Shown piece after piece: positions 18,771 to 27,621 of a DNA stretch of 64,000 nucleotides (position 1 is its first letter; every line of letters starts with the position of its first letter). The DNA is taken from the NCBI GenBank assembly GCA_963737575.1, contig CAVTTJ010000005.1, forward strand, positions 1 to 64,000. The letters are read 5' to 3'. The notes below the pieces were generated by a model. That model was not told the origin of the DNA, did no database searches, and saw only the letters and a list, made by a program, of their open reading frames with translations. Origin of the DNA: VRUE01 sp963737575. GTDB taxonomy: Bacteria; Actinomycetota; Thermoleophilia; Solirubrobacterales; 70-9. Both the position numbers and the translations under genes were made by a program.

Positions 18771-19367
18771 ATGCAGGAGTCGCTTCGACACCAGACCGAG
18801 GCCTATGTGGAGCCGCCTGAGCTGGCCGACCGCATCGACCGGGTCGGCTTCGGCCTTGCCGCCGGCGCCACCATCACTCTCTTCTTCGGCTTCGTCTTCG
18901 CCTACTTCTACCTTCGCTCGCTCGACAACAACGGCCTCTGGCGTCCCGAAGGTGTGAATCCCCCCGACGGATATGGAGTGGCGATCGCGGCCGCCTTTGT
19001 GCTCAGCGCGGCACTCTTCGCCTACGTCGCGCTCGCGGCGCGGTCCGGCCGCCGTTGGACCATCATCTCCGGCATTTCCCTGCTGCTCGGGCTTGCCGGT
19101 TGCGTAATCCAGGCGTTCGAGTACGCCCACCTGGGCTTCGGTCCGGAAGATGGGGGCTACGCCAGCGTCTTTTACGGCTGGACGGCTCTCTTCACGGTCG
19201 TTGCGCTGATCGCGCTCTACCGCATCGAGACGATCTTCGCCTCCGGCCTGCGATTTCGCGAGTCCGAGACCACAGAGCCCCCACCGGACATAACGCCCGG
19301 CGCCTACTACTGGGTGCTGTTGGCGGCGATCTCGGTGCTGGCCTGGATAGTCCTCTACCTGGTATAG
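18771..19367 (+). CDS. ctaE: Cytochrome c oxidase subunit III
   Basis: A 198-residue protein with five predicted membrane helices: GFGLAAGATITLFFGFVFAY, GVAIAAAFVLSAALFAYVAL, TIISGISLLLGLAGCVIQAF, ALFTVVALIALYRI and YWVLLAAISVLAWIVLYLV. The family signature FEYAHLGFG and YASVFYGWTALF is present. It stabilises subunit I and may assist proton entry or O2 delivery. It starts 2 nt after subunit I and ends 2 nt before the CtaG-like gene, so it is within the operon. Confidence 0.88.
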   Translation: MQESLRHQTEAYVEPPELADRIDRVGFGLAAGATITLFFGFVFAYFYLRSLDNNGLWRPEGVNPPDGYGVAIAAAFVLSAALFAYVALAARSGRRWTIISGISLLLGLAGCVIQAFEYAHLGFGPEDGGYASVFYGWTALFTVVALIALYRIETIFASGLRFRESETTEPPPDITPGAYYWVLLAAISVLAWIVLYLV

Positions 19368-19369
19368 CC

Positions 19370-20233
19370 GTGGCGGGCGCGGCGATCACGCCCCTGGACT
19401 GGACCGGCGGGCCTGCCCTGGCGTGGGTGCTGTGCGCGGCGCTTCTCTACTGGCTCGGGGGACGCGGGAGCTCAGCCCGGCCGGGGAATCGGTGGCGAAC
19501 CGCCGCGTTCCTCGGCGGCCTGTTGGCGATCCTGGTCGCTGTCGACTCGCCGCTCGACGGCCTTGCCGATCGCGCCTTCTCGGCCCATATGGGCCAGCAC
19601 CTCCTCCTGATCACCGTTGCGCCGCCGCTGCTTGCCCTTGCACGTCCCTGGAATCGGATGTGGCACGGCCTGCCGCTGGAGCTGCGCCGGCCTCTCGCTC
19701 AGGATCTGGTACAGGGGCGTGCGTGGGCACCTCTGCGCGGGGCGCTCCGGCTCCTCGTGAGGCCGCTGCCCTCGTGGCTTCTCTTCAACGTCACGTTCTT
19801 GGCCTGGCACATGCCCGTCCTCTACGACGCCGGGCTGGAATCGGAACCGATCCACGCCCTCCAGCACCTCACATTCTTTGCAACGGCGCTCCTCTTCTGG
19901 ACCAGGGTGATCGACTCTCCTCCCTGGCGATCGCCGCTCAGCGAGCCGGGGAAGCTGGCCTACCTCGCCTCGACCCTCCTGGTCGGTTGGATTCTCGCGA
20001 TCGCTCTGGCGATCGCGACCTCGCCGCTCTATGGCGCATACACCGACGTCGCAAGTCGCCCGTGGCACCTTTCGGCGCTGACCGACCAGCAGCTGGCGGC
20101 GGGGGTCATGTGGGTGCCCGGATCCCTCGCCTACACGATCGCGATCGTGCTGATCGCCTACCGTATGCTGGAGCCGCGCGGTGCTCGCGGCGAAGGCAGG
20201 TCCATAAAGCCCCTGCCGACTGGAGTTGGATGA
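19370..20233 (+). CDS. CtaG-type (caa3) cytochrome oxidase assembly membrane protein
   Basis: A 287-residue polytopic protein; GTG 19370 follows the subunit III stop by 2 nt. Conserved His-containing motifs of the caa3-CtaG family are visible: AFSAHMGQHLLLI, FNVTFLAWHMPVLYDA, HALQHLTFFATALLFW and DQQLAAGVMWVPGS. The family is needed to make active caa3 oxidase in Bacillus and is thought to act in copper delivery. At least six membrane helices are predicted. The position between the oxidase subunits and SCO supports the call. Confidence 0.88.
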   Translation: MAGAAITPLDWTGGPALAWVLCAALLYWLGGRGSSARPGNRWRTAAFLGGLLAILVAVDSPLDGLADRAFSAHMGQHLLLITVAPPLLALARPWNRMWHGLPLELRRPLAQDLVQGRAWAPLRGALRLLVRPLPSWLLFNVTFLAWHMPVLYDAGLESEPIHALQHLTFFATALLFWTRVIDSPPWRSPLSEPGKLAYLASTLLVGWILAIALAIATSPLYGAYTDVASRPWHLSALTDQQLAAGVMWVPGSLAYTIAIVLIAYRMLEPRGARGEGRSIKPLPTGVG

Positions 20234-20234
20234 G

Positions 20235-20369
20235 ATGCAATTGAGTCAGCAGCTGTTCGCCACCGCCGGCTGGACGAGCTTTTCCGGCGTGTTCTCCACT
20301 GTGTTTCCGCTGCTCGTGGTGATTGCCGTGCTGAGTTGGTACTGGGTGGCCGCCAGACGGCACCCGTGA
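20235..20369 (+). CDS. 44-residue single-span membrane peptide in the oxidase operon
   Basis: A small frame MQLSQQLFATAGWTSFSG, then a hydrophobic span (FPLLVVIAVLSWYWVAA), ending RRHP. It begins 1 nt after the CtaG-like stop, and its TGA overlaps the GTG of the SCO gene (GTGA). This tight fit between two oxidase-assembly genes makes it very likely real. It may be a small accessory subunit comparable to CcoQ-like peptides or a subunit IV, but I recognise no family. Confidence 0.65.
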   Translation: MQLSQQLFATAGWTSFSGVFSTVFPLLVVIAVLSWYWVAARRHP

Positions 20370-21049
20370 GGAGATCGACCGAAGCCGGCGGCGAGGAGAC
20401 GAAGCGCCGAGGGGTCAGTCGCCGCTTCGCCCTGAGCGCCGTGGCAATCGCGGCACTCATTGGCGTGGCGTTCGGAATCGGCCTGCATCGGGCCAGCGGC
20501 GGGAGCAGCGAGCATAGGAGCGCCGACGCCCGCCTCAACGGTCAGGCGATCTGGCCCGCGGGCGCGAGGCGGGCACCCGATTTCTCGCTACCTGACCAAT
20601 CGGGAGGGGTTTTCTCGCTCACATCGTCTCGAGGCCGGCCGGTGGTGCTGATGTTCATGGACTCACACTGCCGGCAGGAGTGCCCGCTCGAGGGACGGGC
20701 GCTCTCCGCGGGCTTGCGAACGGTTCCGGCTGCCCAGCTTCCCATGATCGTCGTAGTCAGCGTCAACCCATGGGAAGACACGCCTGCCTCGGCGCGCCGT
20801 GCTATCCAGCGCTTCGGCCTCGCGTCCTTTGATTGGCGTTGGTTGTTGGGCTCGAAGGAACGCCTCGAACCGGTCTGGCGCAAGTTCAGGATCGAGGTGC
20901 GCCGGACGGCGAGCGACATCGAACACTCCGATGCGCTCTACCTGATCGACTCCCGTGGATTCGAGCGAGCGGGGATGGTCTATCCGTTCCTGCCGAGTTG
21001 GGTCGGCGAGGACCTGCAGACCCTCGCCGCCGAAGGCAGCGGGTCGTAA
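20366..21049 (+). CDS. SCO1/SenC-family copper chaperone
   Basis: A 227-residue protein from GTG 20366. An N-terminal membrane anchor (about 17-35) precedes an extracytoplasmic thioredoxin fold. The copper-binding Cys pair is in DSHCRQECPLEG (CxxxC), and the distant His in DIEHSDALYLID completes the SCO ligand set. The family inserts copper into the CuA centre of subunit II or keeps its cysteines reduced. Translational coupling to the preceding membrane peptide places it at the end of the oxidase operon. Confidence 0.88.
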   Translation: MRRSTEAGGEETKRRGVSRRFALSAVAIAALIGVAFGIGLHRASGGSSEHRSADARLNGQAIWPAGARRAPDFSLPDQSGGVFSLTSSRGRPVVLMFMDSHCRQECPLEGRALSAGLRTVPAAQLPMIVVVSVNPWEDTPASARRAIQRFGLASFDWRWLLGSKERLEPVWRKFRIEVRRTASDIEHSDALYLIDSRGFERAGMVYPFLPSWVGEDLQTLAAEGSGS

Positions 21050-21109
21050 GACCGAGGCTCCACCGAAGGCCGAATCGTGTGCCGAATACGGGCAAATTTC
21101 TCGGCTCGG

Positions 21110-21370
21110 TCAGCGGCGCTCAGATGGAAATGCGCTGAGCGTGCTTGCGCGCAGGCGCCGGGTCCGACGACGAAGCAACGCCCTGACCATGGCTTCGACC
21201 GCGATCCAGGCGACTACGACGAGGAGGATCAGGAGGGCGATGAAGCCGACCACTCCGATTCCCGCCGCGAGGGTGATGGCGAGCAACGCCACCAGCATCG
21301 CGATCACCAGGTCCGCGAGCAACGCCCGCCGCGCCGCCTGCCCTGGAGTGATGTCCTGCGGAAGATTCAC
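21110..21370 (-). CDS. Small two-span membrane protein
   Basis: An 86-residue frame starting at GTG 21370, whose bases overlap the TGA of the upstream glycosidase gene (GTGA). Residues about 18-58 form two adjacent hydrophobic helices (LVIAMLVALLAITLAAGIG, VGFIALLILLVVVAWIAV) followed by a basic Arg-rich tail. The overlap and clean hydrophobicity support a real gene. The function is unknown; it may assist membrane placement of the glycosidase-like protein. Confidence 0.6.
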   Translation of the reverse strand: MNLPQDITPGQAARRALLADLVIAMLVALLAITLAAGIGVVGFIALLILLVVVAWIAVEAMVRALLRRRTRRLRASTLSAFPSERR

Positions 21371-22521
21371 CACGATTGGCCGGACCGCAGGTAGACGGCG
21401 AAAAAGTCCCGTTCGTCGGGGATCAAATAGCGTTCGGGGGGCCTGATCATTTCCGGCAGCAGGTTGCTCGGTTCGCCGGCGCCCGGGTGGCGATAGCTGA
21501 TGAAGCTCGTCCAGTCTTCGTTGATGTCGAGCTCGAGCGCGCGGACGGCGCCGGCGCGCCGCAGGATCTTCGCCAGCGATTCGACGGTCTGGTTGTCCGC
21601 AGCCGCGTAGAGCAGGTTGCCGTGGTCGTCGATTCCGAGCCCCGAGCGCCACACGCGGACCGCGTTGTTGACGGTTTCGCCCCAGTCCGGCCCGTCGCTC
21701 AGGTTCGGGTTGAGCCGGCCTTCGTCGATGATCGGCGGCAGGTTCTGCTTCGCGAACCAGACGTTGGCCGGCGCCCTCGGCCCCTGGGACCAGCGGACGA
21801 TGTCGACCCGCCCGTCTCGGTACTCGACGACGGTGGCGATCCCGTTGACCATCGCTTCCACGACCGTGCCGCGATAGATCAGGCCTGCGTTCGAGGTTTC
21901 CAGCGGGAAGCCGCCGTTGAAGGTCGCGACGACGCGCCCTCGCTTGGCTTCGGGCACCTCCGCCGGTCCGCGGTGGGATAGCGGCGGCGGCGGCTCGGCG
22001 AGGCCGGGCGCATAGGAGAGCCGGGTGCGGCTGGCGTCGATCCAGGCGACGCCGGCGACGAACTTGGGGTATTCGGGGTCGCTCCGAAAGGTCGTCAGGA
22101 GGACCGGCGGGCGCGGACCGGCGCCGGCGGCCGCCTTCTTCCAAACGCCCTCGCCGGAGAGCGCCGGGCGGATCAGCGGCTTCACGTTCGGCGGCCGGTC
22201 TGAGGCTCGGCCGCTGCCGCTCCTCCCCGCCGACGCCAGCCCCACCCGCGGCAGGGAGCGCAGCGGCGGCCCGCCCTTCTCGGGCGCGTTCAGCGTGTAG
22301 TACCAGTTCTCGATTTCTGAGACGAGCGAGTTGCCGCCGTGCTGGCGCACCCACTCCACGCTCGAGACCCCGAGGCCGACGTTGTGCTTCTGGCCCATCG
22401 CCGGCAGGTATGAGAAGGCCGCCGCGAGGAGGCAGGCGATCGAGGCGAGCAGGACGATCCTCCGCGCCCTGCGCCAGAGCGGTATCCGCGGGTGGCGACG
22501 CTGGCGTCGCGAGGAGGCCAT
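21367..22521 (-). CDS. Phosphodiester glycosidase (NAGPA)-family exported protein
   Basis: A 384-residue protein from ATG 22521. A basic N-terminus and one membrane segment (IVLLASIACLLAAAFSYL) put the rest outside the membrane. The family core is visible: VVATFNGGFPLETSNAGLIY, GIATVVEYRDGRVDI, NAVRVWRSGLGIDDHGNLLY, AGAVRALELDINEDWTSFIS. This fold hydrolyses phosphodiester-linked sugars or acts in exopolysaccharide processing; here it probably works in the envelope. The start is divergent from the LolA-like gene, with a TCATCT-type direct repeat between them. Confidence 0.75.
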   Translation of the reverse strand: MASSRRQRRHPRIPLWRRARRIVLLASIACLLAAAFSYLPAMGQKHNVGLGVSSVEWVRQHGGNSLVSEIENWYYTLNAPEKGGPPLRSLPRVGLASAGRSGSGRASDRPPNVKPLIRPALSGEGVWKKAAAGAGPRPPVLLTTFRSDPEYPKFVAGVAWIDASRTRLSYAPGLAEPPPPLSHRGPAEVPEAKRGRVVATFNGGFPLETSNAGLIYRGTVVEAMVNGIATVVEYRDGRVDIVRWSQGPRAPANVWFAKQNLPPIIDEGRLNPNLSDGPDWGETVNNAVRVWRSGLGIDDHGNLLYAAADNQTVESLAKILRRAGAVRALELDINEDWTSFISYRHPGAGEPSNLLPEMIRPPERYLIPDERDFFAVYLRSGQSW

Positions 22522-22542
22522 CCCCTGAAGTGTCCCGCCGCC

Positions 22543-22559
22543 AGATGAAGCGCAGATGA
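22543..22559. promoter_or_regulatory. 11-bp-spaced direct repeat (AGATGA), response-regulator-like site
   Basis: AGATGA occurs at 22543-22548 and again at 22554-22559, exactly 11 bp apart (TCATCT on the other strand). This lies between the divergent glycosidase and LolA-like genes. Direct half-sites about one helical turn apart are typical of OmpR/PhoB-family regulators. Related sites are at 28455, 29791 and 31913. Confidence 0.5.
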
Positions 22560-22660
22560 GAGTCGGTGTCCAATCGCCCCGACGACCGCGCCGAGGTGTC
22601 AGAGTTATTTCAGGGTCTCTTCCTAGCCTCGGAGTCCCGCTTCTTCCCAAGGAGGTTTTC

Positions 22661-23851
22661 GTGTCAGCTCTTCGCCGCATCTCCACCCGCCGCCTACTCG
22701 CGATCTGCGCGGTCACAGTTGCCGCTGCGATCGGCGTCACCGCCGCCGCGATGGCGATGGGGGGCGGTGGACCGAAGCCGCCGCCGAAGCCGCTGGCGAG
22801 CGCCGTCCGGGACGCGCTGAGCGGCCCGACCCTGCCCGGCGTCAGCGCCCGGATCCAGTTCACCAACAATCTCGTCGATGCCTCCAGCATCCAGGGGTCC
22901 GACCCGTTGCTCGCCGGCGCCACCGGGCGGCTCTGGGCTTCGCCGGAAGAAGGGGGCAAGCTGCGCCTCGAGCTGCAGTCCGAAATGGCGGGCGGCGACA
23001 CCCAGGTGCTCGTCTCCGACCACAGGTTCGAAATCTATGACGGAGGTTCGGAAACCGTCTACAAGGGCACCCTGCCCGAAGAAGGCAAGGACGGCATGGA
23101 CGCCGGCACCGGGAGCGAGGTGCCGGGACTCGGTGAAATCGAAACGAAGATCACCGAAGCCGAAGAGCACGCCGTGCTGAGCGGGGCGATCCCCTCCGAC
23201 GTCGCCGGCCAGCCGACATACACCCTCCATGTCGCTCCCAAGCACGACGGCGGGCTGTTGGGCGGGGCCGAGGTCGCCTGGGATGCTCGCAACGGGGCGC
23301 CGCTGCGCGCGGCGGTCTACTCGAGCTCCTCCAGCTCCCCCGTCCTGCAGCTGGAGGCGACCGATGTCTCCTTCGAAGCGGTGCCTTCCTCGGTCTTCGA
23401 CGTAGCGCCGCCACCGGGCGCGAAGGTGGTCGACCTCAATCCGCAGGGCGAAGGCGGCGGCGGCCAGGAGCCGACCCAGCGGGTCGGGGCCGAAGCCGTC
23501 CAGAAGAGCCTCGACTTCCCGCTCACCGCGCCGGCGACGCTGGCGGGTCTGCCTCGGAACGAAGTCCGCAGCATCGAAGTCGACGGCAGGACCGCCGCTC
23601 TGGCGACCTACGGCAAGGGCCTTGGCGGCATCGCCGTCATCCAGTCGGCGAGCGAACCGGGCGAAGAACCGATCGGCTCGGGCGACGAAAGCGGGCTCAG
23701 CTTGCCGAAGGTCTCGATAAACGGCGCCAACGGCGAAGAGCTCGACACCGCGCTCGGGACGGTCCTCCGCTTCACTCGAGGCGGGGTCGACTACATCGTC
23801 GCCGGCTCGGTGCCGCCGGCGGCGGCCGAGGCCGCGGCGAGGGCGCTCTGA
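22661..23851 (+). CDS. LolA/RseB-like exported lipid-binding-fold protein
   Basis: A 396-residue exported protein. GTG 22661 has a strong AAGGAGG 6 nt upstream. The N-terminal signal or anchor (LAICAVTVAAAIGVTAAAMA) is followed by a half-barrel of beta strands with features of LolA/MucB-like folds: GVSARIQFTNNLV, GRLWASPEEGGKLRLELQS, VLVSDHRFEIYDGGSETVYKG, PTYTLHVAPKHDG. In monoderm actinobacteria such proteins bind lipids or sense envelope state; the ligand is unknown. It ends 4 nt before the ABC ATPase gene, so it may supply that system's periplasmic part. Confidence 0.7.
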   Translation: MSALRRISTRRLLAICAVTVAAAIGVTAAAMAMGGGGPKPPPKPLASAVRDALSGPTLPGVSARIQFTNNLVDASSIQGSDPLLAGATGRLWASPEEGGKLRLELQSEMAGGDTQVLVSDHRFEIYDGGSETVYKGTLPEEGKDGMDAGTGSEVPGLGEIETKITEAEEHAVLSGAIPSDVAGQPTYTLHVAPKHDGGLLGGAEVAWDARNGAPLRAAVYSSSSSSPVLQLEATDVSFEAVPSSVFDVAPPPGAKVVDLNPQGEGGGGQEPTQRVGAEAVQKSLDFPLTAPATLAGLPRNEVRSIEVDGRTAALATYGKGLGGIAVIQSASEPGEEPIGSGDESGLSLPKVSINGANGEELDTALGTVLRFTRGGVDYIVAGSVPPAAAEAAARAL

Positions 23852-23855
23852 GCCT

Positions 23856-24818
23856 GTGAGCGAGCCGGTGCCGGTCGAGGTCCGCGGTCTCTGCAAGACC
23901 TACGGGGATCTGGTGGCCGTCGACGACGTCGACCTCACCGTCGAGGCCGGCGACGTCTTCGGCTATCTCGGCCCCAACGGCGCCGGCAAGACGACCTCGC
24001 TGCGGATGATGTTGGGGCTGATCGCCCCGACCGCCGGCACGGTGCGGCTCTTCGGCCGCGACCCGCAGGCGAGCGTCAGGGCGCTGGAGGGAGTCGCCGG
24101 GTTCGTCGAAGCGCCCTCGTTCTACCCCTACCTCAGCGGCCGCAACAACCTCGATCTGCTGGCGTCCCTTGACGGCGACGGCGCCGCGGGTCGGATCGAA
24201 GAGGCGCTGGCGATCGTCGGCCTCACCGACCGCGCCAAGGATCGCGTCGGCGCCTACTCGCACGGGATGCGCCAACGCCTCGGCATTGCCGCCGCGCTCC
24301 TGCGCCGCCCCCGCCTACTGCTGCTCGACGAGCCGGCGACCGGCCTCGACCCGGGCGGTATGCGCGACATGCGCGACCTGATCCGCGATCTCTCCGGCCG
24401 GGGGATGACGGTGCTCCTCTCGAGTCACCTGCTCGGGGAGGTCGAAGACCTCTGCAACCGGGTGGCGATCGTACGCAAGGGGGGCGTCGCCTATCAGGGC
24501 TCGCTCGCCGAGCTCCGCCGCCAGGCGGGCGGCGGCTATCTGCTGCGGACCAGCGACGACGAGCTCGCCGAGCGGGTTGCGGCCGCGCAGGCGGGCATCG
24601 ACGAAGTCCGCGCCGGAGTCGAGGGCGGCATCACCTTCGCCGCCGAGAGCGAGGATGCAGTCGGGGCGCTGTCGCTGGCGCTGAGTGAGTCCGGTGCCCT
24701 GATCCGCGAGCTGAGCCCGCGCCACGCGAGCCTCGAGGACCTCTTCTTCCGCCTGACCGAGGGTGAGGCCGCCAGGGCGGCGGAGCCGGCCTCCGCGGCG
24801 GTGGAGAGCGCGGCGTGA
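23856..24818 (+). CDS. ABC transporter ATP-binding protein (ABC-2 exporter type)
   Basis: A 320-residue ATPase: Walker A GPNGAGKTT (about 44-52), Q-loop FVEAPSFYPYLSG, signature YSHGMRQRLGIA, Walker B LLLLDEPATGLDPGG, and H-loop LLSSHLLGEVEDLC. The domain order and the C-terminal extension of about 100 residues match CcmA/NatA-type exporters of drugs, lipids or antibiotics. Its stop overlaps the permease start (GTGA), forming one unit with it and with the two-component system that follows. Confidence 0.92.
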   Translation: MSEPVPVEVRGLCKTYGDLVAVDDVDLTVEAGDVFGYLGPNGAGKTTSLRMMLGLIAPTAGTVRLFGRDPQASVRALEGVAGFVEAPSFYPYLSGRNNLDLLASLDGDGAAGRIEEALAIVGLTDRAKDRVGAYSHGMRQRLGIAAALLRRPRLLLLDEPATGLDPGGMRDMRDLIRDLSGRGMTVLLSSHLLGEVEDLCNRVAIVRKGGVAYQGSLAELRRQAGGGYLLRTSDDELAERVAAAQAGIDEVRAGVEGGITFAAESEDAVGALSLALSESGALIRELSPRHASLEDLFFRLTEGEAARAAEPASAAVESAA

Positions 24819-25633
24819 ATCCCGGCACCCTGACCGTCTACCGCTGGGAGCTGCGCAAGCTGCGCTCCCAGAAGCGCACCTTCCTCGGCCTCGGCGCCGC
24901 GGCGCTGGTGCCGATCATCTTCGTCGTCGCCCTGGTCATCCGCGGCGACAGTCCCAACGACGTCGCGTTCGGCAAATACGTCCACGACACCGGCCTGGCG
25001 ATCCCGCTCGTGATCCTGCTCTTCGGCTCGATCTGGATGTTCCCGCTGATCACCGCGCTTGTCGCCGGCGACATCATTGCCACCGAGGACCGCAACCAGA
25101 CCCTGAAGACGATCCTCACCCGCTCGGTCGAGCGCCAGCAGGTCTTCGCCGGCAAGACCCTGGCGACCTTCACCTACGCCGTCACCGCGATCCTCGTCAC
25201 CGGTGTCGTCGCCCTCGCCGCCGGGATCCTCGCCTCCGGCTTCAACTCGATCGTCAGCCTCTCGGGCACCCGGGTCTCGGCCACCGAAGGGTTGGTCCTG
25301 GTCGGCGCCAGCCTCGCCGTCTACCTGATCCCGATTGCCGCAATCGCCTGCATCGGCCTGCTCTTCTCGACCGTCTTCCGCAACAGCGCCGCGGCGATCG
25401 TCGGCACCCTGATGTTCTCCCTGCTGGTGCAGCTGGTCGGGATCCTGCCCGGCCTGGAAGGGCTCCACCCGTACCTCCTCAGCACCCAGTACAACGCCTG
25501 GCAGGGGCTTCTGCGCTCGCCGATCGACTGGGCTCCGATCGTCCGCGCCGCCTGGGTCTGCGCTCTCTACGGAGTGCCGGCGCTGGCCGCCGCCGGCCTC
25601 GTGTTCCTGCGCCGCGACGTGGCCGGGGACTGA
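24815..25633 (+). CDS. ABC-2-type permease
   Basis: A 272-residue integral membrane protein with about six predicted helices, for example LGLGAAALVPIIFVVALVI, PLVILLFGSIWMFPLITALV, AVTAILVTGVVALAAGIL and AAIVGTLMFSLLVQLVGIL. It has the amphipathic N-terminus (YRWELRKLRSQKRTF) and the DIIATEDRNQTLKTILTRSV loop found in ABC-2 permeases. It pairs with the ATPase encoded just upstream. The gap to the response regulator gene is 3 nt. Confidence 0.88.
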   Translation: MNPGTLTVYRWELRKLRSQKRTFLGLGAAALVPIIFVVALVIRGDSPNDVAFGKYVHDTGLAIPLVILLFGSIWMFPLITALVAGDIIATEDRNQTLKTILTRSVERQQVFAGKTLATFTYAVTAILVTGVVALAAGILASGFNSIVSLSGTRVSATEGLVLVGASLAVYLIPIAAIACIGLLFSTVFRNSAAAIVGTLMFSLLVQLVGILPGLEGLHPYLLSTQYNAWQGLLRSPIDWAPIVRAAWVCALYGVPALAAAGLVFLRRDVAGD

Positions 25634-25636
25634 GCC

Positions 25637-26293
25637 GTGGCCGACGGGGTCCTGATCGTCGAGGACGATGCCCCGGTGCGACGGATGCTCGAGCGCAGCC
25701 TCGGCGCCGAGGGGTTCGAGGTCCGCACCGCAGCGGACGGCGGAAGGGCGCTGGCGATGGCAGAGGAAAGGGCGCCGGACCTCGTCGTCCTCGACGTGAC
25801 GATGCCGGGGCTGAGCGGGATCGACGTCTGCCGGCGCCTGCGCGAGAAGGGGCTGAGCGGCGGGGTTCTGATGCTGACCGCGCGCGACGCAGTCGAAGAC
25901 CGCGTCCGCGGCCTCGACGCCGGGGCCGACGACTACGTGGTGAAGCCGTTCGCGGTCGCCGAGGTCGTGGCGCGTCTGCATGCGCTGATCCGCCGCGGCA
26001 GCGACCGCAGCACCTCGGTCAGCTGCGCGGGAATCGTCCTCGACACCGATGCGAACACTGTGCAGCGCCGCGGAGAGACGATCGAGCTCACGGCGCGCGA
26101 GGCGGAGCTGCTCGAGATGCTGATGCGCAATCCGCGGACCGTCGTCTCCCGGCAGACGGCGGTGGAGCGGATCTGGGCCGGGGCCGCGGTCGAGAACGTG
26201 GTCGACCGCTATGTCGCCCGGCTGCGCCGCAAGCTCGGCGACCCCTCGCTGATCCGGACCGTCTGGGGGGTCGGCTTCATACTCGAGGCGTGA
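25637..26293 (+). CDS. OmpR/PhoB-family response regulator
   Basis: A 218-residue regulator. The receiver domain (1-120) has acidic residues in VEDDAP, the phospho-accepting Asp in LVVLDVTMPGLSG, Thr in MLTARD and Lys in VVKPF. A winged-helix DNA-binding domain (about 130-218) ends VWGVGFILEA. It is coded directly after an ABC exporter and overlaps the sensor kinase gene (GTGA), so it is expected to control this exporter in response to an envelope signal. Confidence 0.92.
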   Translation: MADGVLIVEDDAPVRRMLERSLGAEGFEVRTAADGGRALAMAEERAPDLVVLDVTMPGLSGIDVCRRLREKGLSGGVLMLTARDAVEDRVRGLDAGADDYVVKPFAVAEVVARLHALIRRGSDRSTSVSCAGIVLDTDANTVQRRGETIELTAREAELLEMLMRNPRTVVSRQTAVERIWAGAAVENVVDRYVARLRRKLGDPSLIRTVWGVGFILEA

Positions 26294-27621
26294 GGCGCCG
26301 CAGCCTCAACCTTCGCCTCACCCTCGCCGCGACGGCCGCCGTGCTGCTCGCGGTGTTGATCCTCGGCGTCGGGGCGCGGCTGATCGTCAGCAGCCAGCTG
26401 CACTCCTCGCTCGACAGCAGCCTGCGCCAGCGGGCGGTCGAAGTTGCCCGCCTCGCGGTCTCGGCGCCCGCCGTCCTCACCGCGCCCGGAGCGCTCGAAT
26501 CGCCGATCTCCGGCCGGCAGCTGAGCGTCGAGGTGCTCGACCGCAAGCAGGCGATCGTCGCCCGCTCACTTGCCCTCGGGGCCAAGCTGCTGCCGCGCGG
26601 GCCCGAGGTGGGGGCGGCGCTGCGAGGCCGGAGCGGGTACGCCGACACCGAGCTCGACGGCGAATCGGTCCGCGTCTACGCGGCTCCGATCGCCGCCGTC
26701 GGCGGGCCGGCGGGCGGTGGGGTTGTGCTGGTCGCAGCCAGTACCGAAGACATCGAGGACACGCTGCACCAGCTCGGGCTGCTGCTCTTCCTCTGCGCCG
26801 CGGCCGCGGTGCTCGCGGGCGCTCTCGCGGCGGCGCTGCTGACCCGGCGCAGCACCAGGCCGCTGCGCGACCTCTCCACCTCGGCGACCTCGATCGAGCG
26901 CACCGGTGACGCCTCGCGCCGTCTCGCCGAGCCGGCCAGTCCGGAGGAGATCGGCGACCTGGCCCGGACCTTGAACCGGATGCTGGGGGCGCTGGAGGAT
27001 TCGAGAGAGCGCGAACGCCGCTTCCTCGCCGACGCGAGCCACGAGCTGCGGACGCCGCTGACGGCGCTGATCGGCAACGTCGATTTCCTCGTCCGCCATG
27101 GCGCCGGACCGGAGGTGATCGCCGACCTGCAGAGCGACGCCCAGCGCCTGCGCCGGCTGATCGACGACCTGCTCGTGCTCGAGCGTGAGAGCGGCGCCGA
27201 GGCACCGGAGCGAGCCGTCCGGCTCGAGGAGACGCTGGCCGCGCTGGGAGCAGAGCATCCGGACGTGGCCCTTCGGGTGCAGGGGAGCGCGACGGTCGTC
27301 GGCGAGCCCGATGCGCTGGCGCGGCTCTTCGAGAACCTGGTCGAGAACGCTGCGGTCCATGGCCCCGCCGGAGGTCGGATCGAGGTCGCGATGGAGGTCG
27401 CGGACGGGACCGTCCAGGTCGTCGTCAGCGACGAGGGCTCGGGCTTTCCAGCCGGCGCCGAGGAGGTCGCATTCGAGCGCTTCTGGCGGGCCGAGGAGGC
27501 GCGGGAGCGCAGCGGCTCGGGAATCGGCCTGGCGATCGTAAAGGCGACCGCCGAGCGTCACGGCGGCAGCGTCAAGGCCCAGGGCTCGACGGTGACGGTG
27601 ACGCTGCCCGTTGCTCAGTAG
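26290..27621 (+). CDS. Sensor histidine kinase
   Basis: A 443-residue kinase from GTG 26290. Two membrane helices (about 8-30 and 160-183) flank an extracytoplasmic sensor of about 130 residues. A HAMP segment follows, then HisKA with the phosphorylated His in FLADASHELRTPLTAL. The ATPase domain has the N-box NLVENAAVHGPAG and the G-boxes DEGSGFP and GSGIGLAIVKATAE. It is the partner of the preceding regulator. The sensor region resembles no ligand-binding family that I can name. Confidence 0.92.
   Translation: MRRRSLNLRLTLAATAAVLLAVLILGVGARLIVSSQLHSSLDSSLRQRAVEVARLAVSAPAVLTAPGALESPISGRQLSVEVLDRKQAIVARSLALGAKLLPRGPEVGAALRGRSGYADTELDGESVRVYAAPIAAVGGPAGGGVVLVAASTEDIEDTLHQLGLLLFLCAAAAVLAGALAAALLTRRSTRPLRDLSTSATSIERTGDASRRLAEPASPEEIGDLARTLNRMLGALEDSRERERRFLADASHELRTPLTALIGNVDFLVRHGAGPEVIADLQSDAQRLRRLIDDLLVLERESGAEAPERAVRLEETLAALGAEHPDVALRVQGSATVVGEPDALARLFENLVENAAVHGPAGGRIEVAMEVADGTVQVVVSDEGSGFPAGAEEVAFERFWRAEEARERSGSGIGLAIVKATAERHGGSVKAQGSTVTVTLPVAQ

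Noticed and set aside
24763..26290. A very long plus-strand open frame (about 950 codons to 27621) starting inside the ABC ATPase gene
   Set aside because: Only the part from GTG 26290 (the histidine kinase) has protein-like sequence. Upstream it is an Arg/Pro/Ala-rich shadow of the permease and response regulator genes, open because of high third-position GC.
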